Shown: positions 14,161-26,295 of the stretch, one piece after another
Position numbering within the stretch: position 1 is the stretch's first letter
How the letters are laid out: the number at the start of each line of letters is the position of its first letter
NCBI GenBank assembly: GCA_019022495.1
Contig: JAFEKR010000008.1
Location: 1,426,001-1,490,000 of the forward strand
Length of the DNA stretch: 64,000 bases
Source of the DNA: Epichloe hybrida
Lineage: Eukaryota; Ascomycota; Sordariomycetes; Hypocreales; Clavicipitaceae
Direction of reading: 5' to 3'
Notes under the pieces: model-generated
Told to the model about the DNA's origin: nothing
What the model saw: the letters and a program-made list of their open reading frames with translations, nothing else
The model's database searches: none
Made by a program: the position numbers and the translations under genes

Positions 14161-16334
14161 CACACTTACTAGGTACTCCCTAAGCACTTTTAGCTCTTTT
14201 TTAGCTAGGTTATATATAGGTCCCTAGGGTAGTTATTTTCCCTTTTCTAATTTAATTATATAAGTATAACTACCTAATTCTAGGAGCTTACTAGCTAGCT
14301 CCTTTAAAAACATATTTATAAATTCTATATACTCTTCTAGAATTTACTACAGGGGTATATTACTATCTATCTCTTATATAAGCATTACTAATTCTTTATA
14401 AAACACTACCTAGAGTGCTATTATACTTCTTAGTTTTTTCTTCTTTAATATATAAGCATATTCTACTACTATTACTATAACTATACTATAACTTAGGTTA
14501 TTACTTATTATATTACTTATTAATAAATTTTTATTAGTATTTTCTTCTATTACCTCTAGGTTAATTACCTTAATCTTTAGTAATACTAGTAATAGCATAA
14601 TAGAAGACTACTTTACTACCTTATATAATTATTACTTACTTATAGTAAAAGTAATATAATCCTAGGTTATTAGAAACCTCTAGAAACCTTACTTCTAGTC
14701 TATTACTATAGGTTTATACTCTAGGGTCTAGTCTATCCCTAGGAGTATTCCCTCTCCTATATTAGTAATATAATAGCTAACTTAGTAAACCTTTATATAG
14801 CTTATACTATCTTTTACCTTAACTAGTTTATATAGGATTCCCTAGTGTAAGATCTTATTCTTACTTATACTTTCTAGTATTATCTTTATTTTCTTTATAT
14901 TCTTCTAATCCTATTTTAATAATAATTTAAGGTAAATTATTAAATATTCTATACTTATATTAAATAGCACTAGTATTACTAACTAGTAGTTATCTTACTA
15001 TAAGGACACCTATATTCTTATTCTCTTATCTATAGGTTTTTTTATAGTAAGACTACTATCCTAGGCCTAAGCTAAACTAATTAAAATCTTATTTAGGTCT
15101 AAGGTTTTATTACTACTATTCTTATACTTCTTAGTAATATACCTATTACTTTTATAAATTAAGTAGTTTACTATATTATATTTATTTATACTATATCTAG
15201 GGCTACTATATTTATAGTACTTAAATAGTCTCTAGCCTATACTAGGTTACTATAAGCTTTACTATAAGTTATTTATAAGGGAGCTAAAGTATTATCTCTT
15301 ATTACTCCTACCCTCCTTATTATAGTTTCTATTATAATTACTTAATATAAATATTATTATAACTTTAGCCTTTTTTCCTTAACCCTATAGGTAACTCTAA
15401 GATATTAGGAACTCTTAGCTAACTATATACTTCCTTATAGTATTATTTAAGCTATTTAGAAAAATTACTATTCTTAAGTGTATAGGGATTTAGTTAGGTA
15501 ATTCTACTTTTACCTTTATTTAAAGTCTTAGGAAAGATTAAAAAGACTAATTACTCTTTTACCTAAGATTTAGTAGTGTCCTAGTAGCTTCTAAGCACTA
15601 TATATCTTTATTTATTACTCTAGTATTTAGCTAGAATATAAATCTATCCTAGGTATAAGCTAAGTAGTTAACTAACCTATTTACTATTATATAATATATT
15701 TACTATTACTTTATATTATTAGCTAAGTAGCTACTAGTATATACTACCTTTGTTTTATTATCCTAAAAGGTTCTTAGGTCTAGCTTAAATAGTATATTTA
15801 AATTTACTAGGTATACTTATAAATTCTTATAGGTATTACCTTTATATATAAGTACCTTATACTATATCTTAATAAAGCTTTATAAGTATATATTTACTAT
15901 AAACTTAGTATTAGGTAAGAAATCTAGGAATAAGGGAATTCTTTATGTATTTATTTAAGGGGTAATTATAAGTTCTTTACCTAATCTAGCTAATTATAGG
16001 TTTACTTCTATTTCCTTAAGCTATGCTTCTATATTTAAGATCTTCTTTCTTATATAAGTATTTTATAGCTTAGCTTATATAACCTTATATTACCTTTATA
16101 GCTTATCTAGATTATTATTATTACTAGATTTAGTATTACTATATTAGTTAGGTAGTGTTTACTATACTCTCTTATATTCTATAGTTAGGGTATTTTAGTT
16201 ACTACCTAGGTACTATAAAGTTAGGGCTTCCTTACTAGGTAGTATAAGTGTGTTTTAGGTAAATATTCTATAGCTTCTTTATATTTAAATCTAGCTAATA
16301 GTCTATTTTCCCTAAAGGGTTTAAGAGTTTAACT

Positions 16335-16601
16335 TATTATAACTATATTTAAGAAGATATAAATAAAGTAAAGGCTAAGGTTCTTAGTTATAGCTAGAGA
16401 GCTACTACTTAGGGGTAAGTATATAAAGGTCTTAAACTCTAACCTTTTATATCTCTTATAAGTAGTCCTTATCTAAATACCTTACTATATGTATATAGCT
16501 ATCTAGTAATTACTTAGTTATTCACACAGGCTAAGGCTTACCTAAGGGCTCCATTATGTAACTATCCTATCCGCGACTCCCTAGCCTCCGTGCTCCTAAC
16601 A
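16335..16601 (-). repeat. Gyp-A(-) 5' LTR
   Basis: 267 bp, the reverse complement of the LTR at 36407-36673. Its outer end reads TGTTAGGAGCACGGAGG on the minus strand. As the outer edge of the element, it keeps more CG than the interior. Confidence 0.88.
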
Positions 16602-17905
16602 CGTAAGCTTCCTTCTATTATAAATTATATAGCATTCCCTTACTAATTATAACACTAACAATCATTAACTACCTCTCTAATATATATATTCCTTAGTAGC
16701 ACTAATTCGCTATATTTATAATTAAGATACTACAAAACTTTAGGATTTCTAGTACTTCCTATACTAAGGGGAGTTATAGCGAATTAAAGGTTCTCCTTAT
16801 AAATAAATTTACTAACCTCTTCTAGCTATATTTAATTATCTAGATGCTTATTTAGGGCCACTATAATATATTTACACTTAAATTTAAACACTAATTCAGC
16901 TACTACTAAGTTAATTAGGATAAGTACCTTATTATATATAATTTAGTAAGTAAATTAGGCTAGAAGCTAATAACTAAAGTAATAAAGCAAATTAATTAAG
17001 CGGAACTTAAGGCAAAGGGTAAAGAGCCTATAATAAGCTATATATATATATTTACATAACAATAGGGAATCCCTTATTATTATATAATTCTTTGTATAAT
17101 AGAGAGTAAAGAGCTTCTTTAAGTAATAGACTTTAACCCTTACTAGTAGCTAAAGGCATTAATAAATAAGGAGTAGAGGCTTCTTAAGGCTTTTTACAAG
17201 CCTAACCCTAATAACATAGCTTGTGTAAGGAATAATGCTATTAATCTTCCCTTATAAACAATATTAATAGGCTGAATTCATAATAGTCTTAAGTAGCTAT
17301 AGCATAACATAGTAGTAGCTTTAAAAGGCTTGTAAAAGCCTTAATTAACACCTTAATTAACGCCTTAATTAACGCTAGTAGTATTAACCATAAGCAGTAA
17401 GCCTAGAGGCAAATCTAGCAGCTAAAGGAACATAATTATAAGCCTTAATATAAGGATTAACAGGCTTTTTATAATATTTAAAGCCTTATAGTAGTAGTAG
17501 TAATATCTTTAGCCTCTAATAATATATATAAGCGTTTAGCTATATCTTATAGCTCCGCCTATAGCTATTATATATAATTCTAGCGCTAGACTAAGTAATA
17601 CTAGCCTTACTTATAGCTCTTATCCCTCTCTTTATCTAATACCACTAAATTCCTTTATTCTAGAGTAGCAGCTACCACTGCCACCGCTGCCGTAAGGTCC
17701 CTATAGATATTATTAGTAGCTTTAATTAAATAAATACCTCATAAAACGCACTTTTAGCTTACTTATATATATAAAGGGGTGATAGGTATGAAAAAAAACC
17801 TTAGAGGTACTTCTACACTAAAAGTCTGTGTGTGGAGACCAATCTGGATTTGGCTAGTCCGGTGGGAAATTTAAAAGCTCCGGTGGGAAATTTACGTCCC
17901 CAATC
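16602..17905. repeat. Unclassified RIP-degraded repeat between Gyp-A(-) and host DNA
   Basis: AT-rich, TA-rich sequence with no intact ORF. A plus-strand frame at about 16980-17260 reads through few stops with protein-like composition (for example KAKGKEPIISYIYIFT and RLLKAFYKPNPNN), so a degraded coding region is likely, but I do not recognise its family. A run of three TTAATTAAC-type repeats lies at 17340-17380. Near the right end CCGGTGGGAAATTTA occurs twice (17863-17895), just before composition becomes normal. This might be the end of a Tc1/mariner (pogo/Fot-like) element, but no matching opposite end was found. Confidence 0.45.
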
Positions 17906-18046
17906 ACTACTGCACGTTTACATACTTACGTGTTAGCCGAAGATTGTGTTCTGTAGATCAGCGCATCTGAAACTTAAATCCTGCCAAAATTCGATTTATT
18001 GTAGCGCTGGCTGCATTCCTATTTGTCGCCGGCTGATCGACAACCT

Positions 18047-18100
18047 CACCTCAACCTCAACCTCGACCTCCCGCCTCCCGCCTCCCGCCTCCCGCCTTCC
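18047..18100 (+). repeat. CT/CCG-rich simple repeat upstream of kinase fragment
   Basis: CTCAAC/CTCGAC hexamers are followed by four CCCGCCT heptamers. It sits upstream of the recognisable kinase sequence and produces a Leu/Pro-rich frame that is probably not translated. Confidence 0.8.
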
Positions 18101-18259
18101 ACCTCTCCATTTATGCCTCATCTCGATCTCGTTCCTCATACCTGGCTCCTCCACCCTCGTTCTCATCCATCGAGTCGTCGCCGCTCGCCGGGTCGTCACC
18201 CCGCGCCGCACGCCTTCATCCTCAGTCTCAGTGCCAGTTGCCGACTATTCTCACGGCGC

Positions 18260-18616
18260 AATACCTGGTCGCTGGGCGTGCTTCTCTACGCCCTTTTGGA
18301 ATCTCGCCTTCCTTTTGATCCCCATCCTGGAATGAGCGACGCCCACCGCATGCGCAGTCGGACAAGTCATCGGATTGCCAGAGTTGAGTGGCGCTGGGTC
18401 GAGTTCGCTGGTGATGACGGGGATCACGAAGCCAACAAAGCCAAGTTCAAGGAACAGGGGCTTCTCGGTGCCATGGAAATCACGGAAGGCCTTTTAAAAC
18501 GTGCCCGCAGTCGCTGGACCATTGACAAAGTAGCCGATCAACCTTGGGTCCGCGACGCGATCCAAGTCGAAGGCGGGATCCGATTCCGGGACGAAGATGA
18601 GGGAGAAGAAATTTGA
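18260..18616 (+). pseudogene. Protein kinase, 3' end only (5' part missing)
   Basis: The frame open from 18023 becomes kinase-like at about 18260 with WSLGVLLYALLESRLPFDP, the subdomain IX pattern (normally D-x-W-S-L-G-V-x-L-Y). Next come RSRTSHRIARVEWRW and GLLKRARSRWTIDKVADQPWV, which resembles the subdomain XI region (R-x-R-x-x-x-x-x-x-x-H-P-W). It ends in an acidic tail at 18616. The ATP-binding lobe, HRD and DFG motifs are absent upstream, where only simple repeats and then transposon relics occur. The Asp expected before WSLGV is Asn-Thr. It is most likely a 5'-truncated gene remnant. A live gene would need upstream exons that I cannot find. Confidence 0.65.
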
Positions 18617-20406
18617 ACGGACCCTCCGACTTTCTTCCTGCTCTTTGCCTTTTCTCCCGGTAACCACTTTCCACACCCCTCTATTTTTTTTTTCAAGCCT
18701 TCACGTCAATCGCCTGGCTTGTCGTCAGTTGTGGCACAATGACAAATTGCAAATGATGGCGTGGACTTTTTGCCCCTACATTGACAGTGGGTTTAGTCGA
18801 TTCTGCACCTTTTATATTCTATTCGTCGTCGTAACTGGTTGTTTTTCACTTCCATCCACGCGTTACCATCATTTGCTTCCAAAATCCAACGTTTATTTTC
18901 TTCCCAGACTTTCGTTTCACGCCCAGGGGCTAATTCACCCTGCCCCGGTGATTGATCACTATACCCAATATATTCTGTCAACTTTTTTGTTTTGTTATAT
19001 TTTTTTCCCCATTCTCTTCAAGTTCTCGTCACGACTGCTTACTTGGACTCGGCGCTTTTCTATTTGCCCTCAACCTTTCCCTCCATTTTTACATCCAACG
19101 ATTCACTCAATATGCAAAAAACATCAAGTGTGACGACATACCAATCAGACGGACAGGACAGCATTATTTGCTCGAGACTAAACGTGGTGATGATGGCGTG
19201 GGCATAAATTGTGGGACAGCTAACGGAGAAGATATACATAAAACATGGAAGAGGATGACGCGCAAACGACTTTTGGATCCACCCATCTACCTGTCCTGGA
19301 TTCACCCCGGGTTGTACCATAATTATCATCATCACTAGGGTCAGAGGACTACTTTACTTCCCCTTCCCTTCAGGGATATTCAACAACGACTCAAATCAAG
19401 ACTTCAAATACCAGTGGACGTCTTTGTCATGGCCACTCCCCGTTCTGTCGTGTTCTTTCCAAGCTTCGAATAAGTCGAAGCCCCTTTTGACGTGGCTGCG
19501 AGCATAGAAGTTGAGAGAGTTGTTTCGAGCGACGCAGTTTCCGTCTCCGTCTGCATATCAATGTTGGGCGCATCTGGATCTGGCGTGCAGAGGCAAACGA
19601 TAGCTCGTCGAATAAATACGGCTTTCTTGCTTTGGCACTCAATTCGAGACCCTTCAATCAATAGTGATTTTGAATTTAGGCTGAGCTGGGAAACGGCCGG
19701 AAGCCCCCAGGATAGACCCATATTGCCCGAGTAACAACAAGTGGCTCCATGGTGCGCAAGAGACTGGACCCGACGGGCTGGCAGGGTATGCTTGAGCCAA
19801 GGCATGAACGAGGCTGTGAACGGTAGCTCATGTTCTGGTGTCGATCATGGCGTGCTCATGATGATTCTCATGCTGAACCTGCACCTGCACCGGACTGTTA
19901 GTAATCTTATGCACGCGCGGTGCTGGCTGGGACCTCGGCCAAAAAGCGGTGCAGCATCTCAGCACAAGGAAGCCGTGGATGGCTATGATGCTGGAGCCCC
20001 AAGCAGCCAAGCAAGCACGGCCGGTTGATCAGCTTGGAGCAGGCAGGCAGCGACGCACTTCCTGTTCGAAACAATGCATCTTGTCGACAGGAAACACATC
20101 ATCTCTGCTGCAAATATGAACAAGGTCCCTGGGGATCTGCCAAGAACTTGTGTGTCGATCTTGGGGAGCCGCTTTTTCCCGCTGAGGCCGCTGGTGGGTC
20201 CGAAAAGAGCAGGTCGTTGTTACGAGAGGCGGCCCATTGCCACGGCTATTGCCGGTGTCATTGTGTGTCCAAGTTTGATAGATATACTGTCAGAATATCA
20301 TTGTATCGTCTGTACCTCCATCTTGGAAGAGATTCCGTGTCGTGGCGTGTACACATGTTCGCCCGGGTTGGCTCTCCGCATCCAGGAAGTTGGTGTAGAT
20401 GGACGG
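18617..20406. other. Host non-coding sequence after kinase remnant
   Basis: Normal base composition with T-rich stretches (18686, 18986-19010) of 3'-UTR or intergenic type. Open frames here overlap on both strands, lack recognisable domains and have no intron signals linking them. No gene is supported. The last bases GACGG (20402-20406) are the left target duplication of the 32.9-kb insertion, so in the ancestral locus this sequence continued directly at 53307. Confidence 0.6.
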
Positions 20407-20466
20407 TGTTGCACCCACAAGGGCATAATTGATCCCTGCCGCACGATAGTCTCGCTACTTAACTAG
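20407..20466 (+). repeat. Copia-B 5' LTR, left part
   Basis: 60 bp aligning with 36324-36383. It is essentially unmutated in GC content compared with the 3' LTR copy of the same bases. The MULE target duplication TTAACTAG occupies 20459-20466. Confidence 0.9.
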
Positions 20467-20509
20467 GGGAGCGTTTATGCAGCATCCCCTCTGGCGTAGC
20501 TAGCATCCC
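20467..20509 (+). repeat. MULE-1 left terminal inverted repeat
   Basis: 43 bp, starting GGGAGCGTTTATGC, a perfect inverted match to 31118-31160. Similarity stops abruptly after position 43. Confidence 0.92.
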
Positions 20510-20799
20510 CATCTGTGGCTTACGTGTGTGAACGCCTAATATCAGGCTCCACTGCAGATTAGTAAGGTAATTAGGACATAAAGCCCTCACCACTAGAATT
20601 CGTAAATAGATCTTATTAAAAGCATTACATATTATTATAATTAAATTAAAGCTATTCCTATTAAGCTATCTACACATTTCCTATATTATTATAGAGGCCC
20701 TTTTTAACTATAAATTCCCTTCTCTTTAGAGTGCGCGCAAAGCTCTTAATAGTATTATAATTAAGCTCAGATTTAACCTTATTATTTATACCTAGCGCC

Positions 20800-22560
20800 C
20801 AAACGCAAGAAGCCTAACACAAATCATCTTATAATGCTACAAAGGTTATGTATATTATGAACATCCTTCTAGAGAAATATATACTAGCTAGCGCCACACT
20901 TAATAATTATCCTAGATATCAGACTGTAAGTATAAGATTCGAATTAAGGTTATTAATAGCGAATTTCATATCTAATGCCTAATAAGCAAAGAAGACTAGT
21001 AACATAACTATAACCTTGCTAATATAGTAGCTTTCCCGTGATTCTAACGCATAATAATCGAATTAAGAAAGGAAGAGATTATTACTATATATAATAGTAG
21101 GCATCCTCCTGTTTAAATCCTTATGAAATTCCATACCAAAGGGCGTAATAAAACCTTTAAAGACTCTTACTAGATATTATAAATCTCGCGGCATGATATG
21201 TATAATCTAATACGGCGGCACCAGTAGGATGAATTAGTAGGCTACACAGAGATGCAGTAGCTTTACAACTAGCTAAAAAATAACAATAATTATTACTATT
21301 ATAATAATTAAAGTCCTAATAGCTATATTATAAGGCTTCTAATAGCTCTAAAGACTAGAATCTATTTATTAAAGTGCTTCCCTAATATTATCTTCCTTAA
21401 TAGTACTTACAAAACTAATTACTTTAACATACTAATATTTAATATTACAGGAATTACCTTATTAAAGAGGTCTTTTCACATAGTAGCTATCTTTCTTAGT
21501 GCTAAGACTATTAATAACTTTAATTAGGCTATTAGGGGCCTCTAAGCCCTAATTACAGCATATTCTATTAAGCTACTAAGGGTAGTTATTATAGACTAAG
21601 AGTTAGCACTATTATAAGCTTTAGAAAGGAACCCTTTTTTTACTACTATTATATATATTCTCTGCTAGTGGCATGTTAATATGAATATACTTGCTAAATG
21701 CAAGAAATGGTTCCTTAAAGCTAGCTATAACCCCTTTATATGTAAAACGGTGCGCGCCCTTACCTTTAGTTAATTTCTTAGCGACTAGAATAAGTTACTT
21801 AATTATAAAAAAGAGGCTAAATTTAAAGCCTAATTACGCCGCTTCTAAGAGGCTAGGTGACATCTAAATAATGCTATTTAATACGCTATTAACACGTGGA
21901 TAACACCCTAGAAAACAAAGCTTATACAATACTTTATTAATAAGTATTATTACTTTAGATATATAATAACTTTAGTAGTTAAGTCCTTTTACACTACCCT
22001 AAAAGCGTTCCTCTGGAGTAGTAGCGGTAATTTAAGTACGGTTTTTCGCTAGCTTATAATATTCTAGAGGCATTAGGTTATTAATATATAGAATCTATAC
22101 TCTTAGCGCTATTATAAAACGCTTATAAGGAGTTAAGACCCTTTGTACCAATTAATTTGTGAGGTAGTATCGTACATTACAAATTACAATATAGCTTATT
22201 ATTAGTAAGATGTGTAACCTAGAGAAGGACCTTATAAAGGCACCACCTATAGAGTATCTCCCCTGCCTAAATAAGGCATCTCTAGGTCTTCCATGCTATT
22301 ATAACCTCTGGCGTAAATTACACAATAAGTAGCCTATTAAGCTTAATAAAATTAATCCTTATTAGCGTAAATATTACTATGCAATTAAAGAGAAGGATCC
22401 TAATCTACCTCTAGGACTATATAAACCCCTTATTATTAGGGTAAAGGGTAAGCTAAAGGGAGCCCTTAGATTAGAGTAAGGCAAAGGCAAAGGTATTAAT
22501 TTAACTACGCGTAATCCCTTTAAATTTAAGTATATTAAGGCATAAGAGGTAGTAGAGGCG
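20800..22560 (+). pseudogene. MULE transposase relic (DDE type)
   Basis: Frame 3 reads FLSAKTINNFN(stop)AIRGL at 21492-21551, VIID(stop)ELAL at about 21585-21611, and LC(stop)WHVNMNILAKCKKW at about 21660-21713, all in one frame. Known MULE transposases have F-L-x-x-E-x-x-x-x-Y-x-W-A-L, then T-D-x-E-x-A-L, then C-x-W-H-I-x-x-N-V-L-A-x-C, so order, spacing and residues agree. The upstream HNYNLANIVAF (around 21010) fits the HNH-like segment of these proteins. Stops fall where Gln or Trp is expected. The 3' end past 22000 is poorly conserved and includes a 12-bp tandem repeat. Confidence 0.8.
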
Positions 22561-22747
22561 TGGGTATGTTATGATTTGTATTATTAACTACCTCCTTCTA
22601 TAGTACCTATAGCTCTTAGCTTTAAGGTAATAACTTTAATAACTATTAGGCTATAGATAGTAGCCAAAAATAATCTATATAAGCTAGGAATAGAAGCCTA
22701 GCAAGCGTTAATAAGAATATTATTATGGGTTAAAGATATTAGTAATA

Positions 22748-22806
22748 ACGCTAAAGATGACACTAAAGGTAACACTAAAGGCAACGCTAAGGATAACGCT
22801 AATAAT
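22748..22806 (+). repeat. 12-bp tandem repeat in MULE-1 tail
   Basis: About five imperfect copies of a GCTAAAGATAAC-like 12-mer, in frame with the transposase relic. It would encode a short Asn/Asp/Lys-rich tail. Confidence 0.75.
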
Positions 22807-22923
22807 ATTATTATGATTTAACCACTGCCACTACCACTGCTATAGTAAAAAGAAATATTATAAGATGCCTTATAATTTAAATAGGATATCCCTAAAGAAT
22901 ACTAGGATTATACTAAGAGTTAG

Positions 22924-23747
22924 TATTGAAATGTAGGGAGCTAGTTGCCAGCTGGCAACAGCTGTACAGGTGCAAGCTCTACGGTCAGGGACCAATAGGG
23001 CTGCAACGTTAAATCAATCAACGCAACGCAACGGAAGGTTGTGGCAGTTATTAACTAATAGAATTCAATTTAGATTACTTTTATAATATCTTATAAAGCA
23101 ATAGAATTGATTTTAGATACGTTGTACAGGCAATGCGGCTGTTATTAGTTGAGAGGACTAGCTATCTAGCTAGTTAAAAAGATCTTCTTCCTCTCATAGA
23201 CCTACCAACTGTATCAGTGGATCCAGGCCGCTAATAGGGTCTTACAGGCCACTTTTGATTTTCCACAAAATTCATTTATATGCAAAAACCAAAAAATCAA
23301 CTTACTACTATACTAGCTAGCAACCCGTATGCACTAACTTTTAGTCCAAAAAATAACCTTACATAAAAAGAAAGCCCTATCTTTAAGCTTTAATTTGCTA
23401 TATATGAAACTTTTGTACGACCTCTAGATAAAGAGAAAATCATTGTTAAAGATAGCTATAGGGTAAGTTATGTGTAGGGTAACCTACTTACGTCACCCTA
23501 GCTTACGTCACCCTAGCTTACCTAATTACTAGTGGTGTGGTTATGGCTACACTTATAGCTACAACGTAATTAACTAATTAGTCATCCACACAGTTAGTCG
23601 CAGCTGTTGATAGCTGCGACGCAGTCATTGACAGCTGCCCTCGCGACCGTTAACAGCTGCAGTGCAGCTGTCAGACTTGTAAAGCAAGCTAGTAATAAGA
23701 AGGTTCTTTAACTAGAAAAGGGCTAAAAATAAGTCTTATTTTTAACA
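22924..23747 (-). repeat. Copia-D 3' LTR
   Basis: 824 bp. The first base pair of its plus-strand end reads TATTG where TGTTG is expected, a likely RIP change present in both LTRs. It carries two CRE-like TTACGTCA sites (23488-23495, 23503-23510) and a CAGCTG-rich cluster at 23601-23674. Confidence 0.9.
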
Positions 23748-24237
23748 CCACCTCTACAAAAGAATTACATTTAAAGCAATTAGAAGTGTACAAAAAGACT
23801 ATAGGGTAGAAACAATAACTTTTGATAATAATAGATAAAAGGGAAAAACAGGAAAAATAAAAGACCCCTTTTTGAATTCCTAGCTATTGTTAAATATAGC
23901 TCCCTTTTTGACGTTGTTTTTAGTTCCCTGTTAAAGGGAATTAGTTGTTAGTTTAATAATTATTAAGCCCTAAAAGCTTAATAAAAGCCTAATAAAGAGG
24001 TCTAGAAAGAGGTTTCGTAAGACCATCTGCAGGCATTGACTTTGTATCTAGATATTCGATCTTAGCTAAACCCTCTAAAACCTGTTACCTAATATAGTTA
24101 AACTTTAGCAATGTATACTTTATATAACTATGTAAAGCAGGGTTATAAGTAGTAGTTATAGCGCCTTAATTATCGTAATATATCTGGATAGGGGGAGAAA
24201 TAGGGGTTTTTAGCTCCTTAAATAAGCCCTGAAGCCA

Positions 24238-24720
24238 CTAAAGCTCCCAGAAGGTCTCGCAAATAGCATTAGCTTCAGCTTCTAGTGTTAATAGAGCTAT
24301 TGTACTAGCTTTCTTTGATTTCCAGCTAATAGGTCCGCCAGCTAGCTTAAATAGATAAGCATAGGTTAATTTTAAGGTCTTTTTATCCCCTATAAAATCA
24401 CTATTGCAATAACCTATTAGGCTTTTGCTAACTAAACCTTTAGGGTCTCCCCTATAAATAATAGCAAGGAATCTAGTCCCTAATAGATACCTTAGCAGAT
24501 TTTTAGCTGCTTTTAGGTGTTCTATATAAGGGCTAGCTAGTGCAGTAGATAACCACTGTAGCGTAAAAGCTGTATCAGGCCTTGTAAGCAATATTAGGTA
24601 TATTATAGTCCCTATGATGCACTGATAAAGCTTGATTTCACTAGCTATTAAAAGCTTAGTTATCTGCGTAGCTAAAACGCCTGGCTGAAGAGGTATGCTA
24701 ATAGGCTTACTATCTAGCAT
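24238..24720 (-). pseudogene. Copia-D pol: RT end / RNase H segment
   Basis: An open 160-residue stretch, not a complete gene. Y-x-x-I-I-G-T-I-I-Y-L-x-x-x-T-R-P-D-T-A-F matches the copia RT-RNase H linker (Y-R-S-x-I-G-S-L-x-Y-L-x-x-T-R-P-D). The pattern CNSDFIGD, then SWKSKKASTIALLTLEAEANA matches the RNase H core (Y-S-D-A-D-W-A-G-D, S-W-K-S-K-x-Q, S-T-E-A-E-Y). Some catalytic-region residues are altered (CNSD, LEAEA). It is part of the minus-strand gag-pol frame that begins at 29826. Confidence 0.85.
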
Positions 24721-25744
24721 ATTAAATCGTTTTAAGGCTTCTAATATATACTGAGATTAATGAATTTTCAGTATTCTATTAGGCCTATCTCGTACGATTT
24801 AAACCCCTAAGAAGAATTCAGCAGGCCCCCTATCTTCTATTAGATAGACTTTATAAAGTTCCTTTTTAAGCCTTTAGATATAAGATAAATCCGGTCTAAT
24901 TAGAAGATAGTTATTAACGTACGTAATAACGAAGGTTTTGGTTAAAGGATTGAAAAAGATAGCTGGGTTAGATATTAAAGGGTTAAATCCTAGGGATTTA
25001 AGCACTAATATTAGCGCTTGTTGCCATTCCCTTGAGCTTTGTTTTAGGCCGTATAAAGACTTCTATAATAAAATTACTTAATCTTTAGAAGGTTTCTAGC
25101 CAAAACTTCTAGCTAATTTAGCTAGTTTAGGATTTGCCTCAAGGAATTCAATAAACCCTTCTAGAATAACCATATAAATCTGTTGTTATAGCTTACTATT
25201 AAGAAAAGCTCCTATAAAATCGATTTATTCGATTTCCTAGTTATTCCAAGCCGCTAGGGCTAGTAAAATCCTCTAGCTAGGGGGAATGCTTGTGGCAGCG
25301 AAAGTCTCTAGGTAATCTAGGCCTTTAATTTGCATAAATCCCTTAGCAACGAGTTAAGCCTTATATTTTAAAGGATTATTTTCTTTATCCTTTTTAAGCT
25401 TATAAATAAGCCTATTCTTTAGTACTTTTCGGCCCTTAGGGATTTAATCTTTCCCTATAAATTTAAAAGTACTAGCCTTTAGAAGCTGTTTGTATTCCTT
25501 GTACGTGGCTTCTATCTATTTATCCCTTTCAGGGCTGGATATAGCCTGCTTCTAGGTCTTAGGCTTAGGGCTAATGTTGAAATCAAAAGAGTGGACCGAT
25601 CCAACTGAACCTAGGATTACAAAGCCTTATATATTTTTAACAATATATTTTAACACTCCCCCTGGAATTGTATATCCAGGTGCCCTATTGGAGGTTAGGC
25701 TTATACTAGCAATTGAATTTCTTTAGTTATTTTTTTTTTCAGCA

Positions 25745-25848
25745 GGGTTCGAACCCATAACCTTGCCTCGCAGAGCAGTGCTCCACTGTGGTGGGCGGGC
25801 TAATACGCTACAGTGAGCCACAACCACTACGCCACCGGGCTCATAACC
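25745..25848 (-). other. tRNA-like Pol III promoter module, TRIM unit 1
   Basis: On the minus strand, TGGCGTAGTGG (box A consensus TRGYNNARNNG; in 25824-25836) is followed about 70 bases later by GGGTTCGAACCC (25745-25756; box B consensus GGTTCGANTCC). An A-run lies just downstream on that strand (25731-25740). Acceptor-stem ends do not pair, so it is not a functional tRNA gene; it resembles a SINE head. Units 2 and 3 repeat it. Confidence 0.7.
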
Positions 25849-26015
25849 TGTTGAAATCAAAAGAGTGGACCAATCCAACTGAACCTAGGATTACAAAGCC
25901 TTATATATTTTTAACAATATATTTTAACACTCCCCCTGGAATTGTATATCCAGGGTGCCCTACTAGAGGTTAGGCTTATACTAGCAATTGAATTTCTTTA
26001 GTTGTTTTTTCAGCA

Positions 26016-26133
26016 GGGTTCGAACCTATAAGTTCCATAACCTTGCCTCGCAGAGCAGTGCTCCACTATGGTGGTAGGCGGGCTAATGCGCGCTACAGTG
26101 AGCCACAACCACTGCGCCACCGGGCTCATAACC
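26016..26133 (-). other. tRNA-like Pol III promoter module, TRIM unit 2
   Basis: Box B-like sequence at 26016-26027 (one mismatch in the terminal base), box A-like TGGCGCAGTGG at about 26109-26122. It has a 14-base insertion next to box B and a few extra bases in the middle compared with units 1 and 3, so the three copies have diverged independently. Confidence 0.65.
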
Positions 26134-26295
26134 TATTGAAATCAAAAGAGTGGACCGATCCGACTGAACCTAGGATTACAAAGCCTTATATATTTTAACA
26201 CTCCCCCTGGAATTGTATATCCAAAGTGCCCTATTGGAGGTTAGGCTTATACTAGCAATTGAATTTCTTTAGTTGTTTTTTTTTTTTTTTCGGCA

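Larger units (their letters stand above)
274..16601 (-). mobile_element. Ty3/gypsy chromovirus relic Gyp-A(-), RIP-mutated and interrupted
   Basis: Read on the minus strand from its 5' LTR at 16335-16601, this matches the better-bounded copy at 36407-53127 throughout. Segments 10483-16334, 7864-8150 and 274-1105 are successive pieces, separated by the hAT-like element at 8159-10474 and Copia-A at 1111-7858. The 274-1105 piece corresponds to about 51730-52560 of the other copy in reverse. The 3' LTR is missing because another Copia copy interrupts at 273. Gypsy reverse transcriptase residues (GWI, then a KLRL-Y-YRGLN-like stretch) are recognisable at about 13480-14160, and the chromodomain equivalent at about 10985-11160. 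Stop codons occur throughout. Confidence 0.88.

Noticed and set aside
18597..19133. A 178-residue open frame on the plus strand
   Set aside because: It overlaps the end of the kinase frame, is rich in Phe/Ser/His from T-rich 3'-flank sequence, and has no domain.
19404..20466. Several 90-135-residue frames on both strands
   Set aside because: They overlap each other in conflicting frames and have no recognisable motifs; the last ones run into the Copia-B LTR at 20407.
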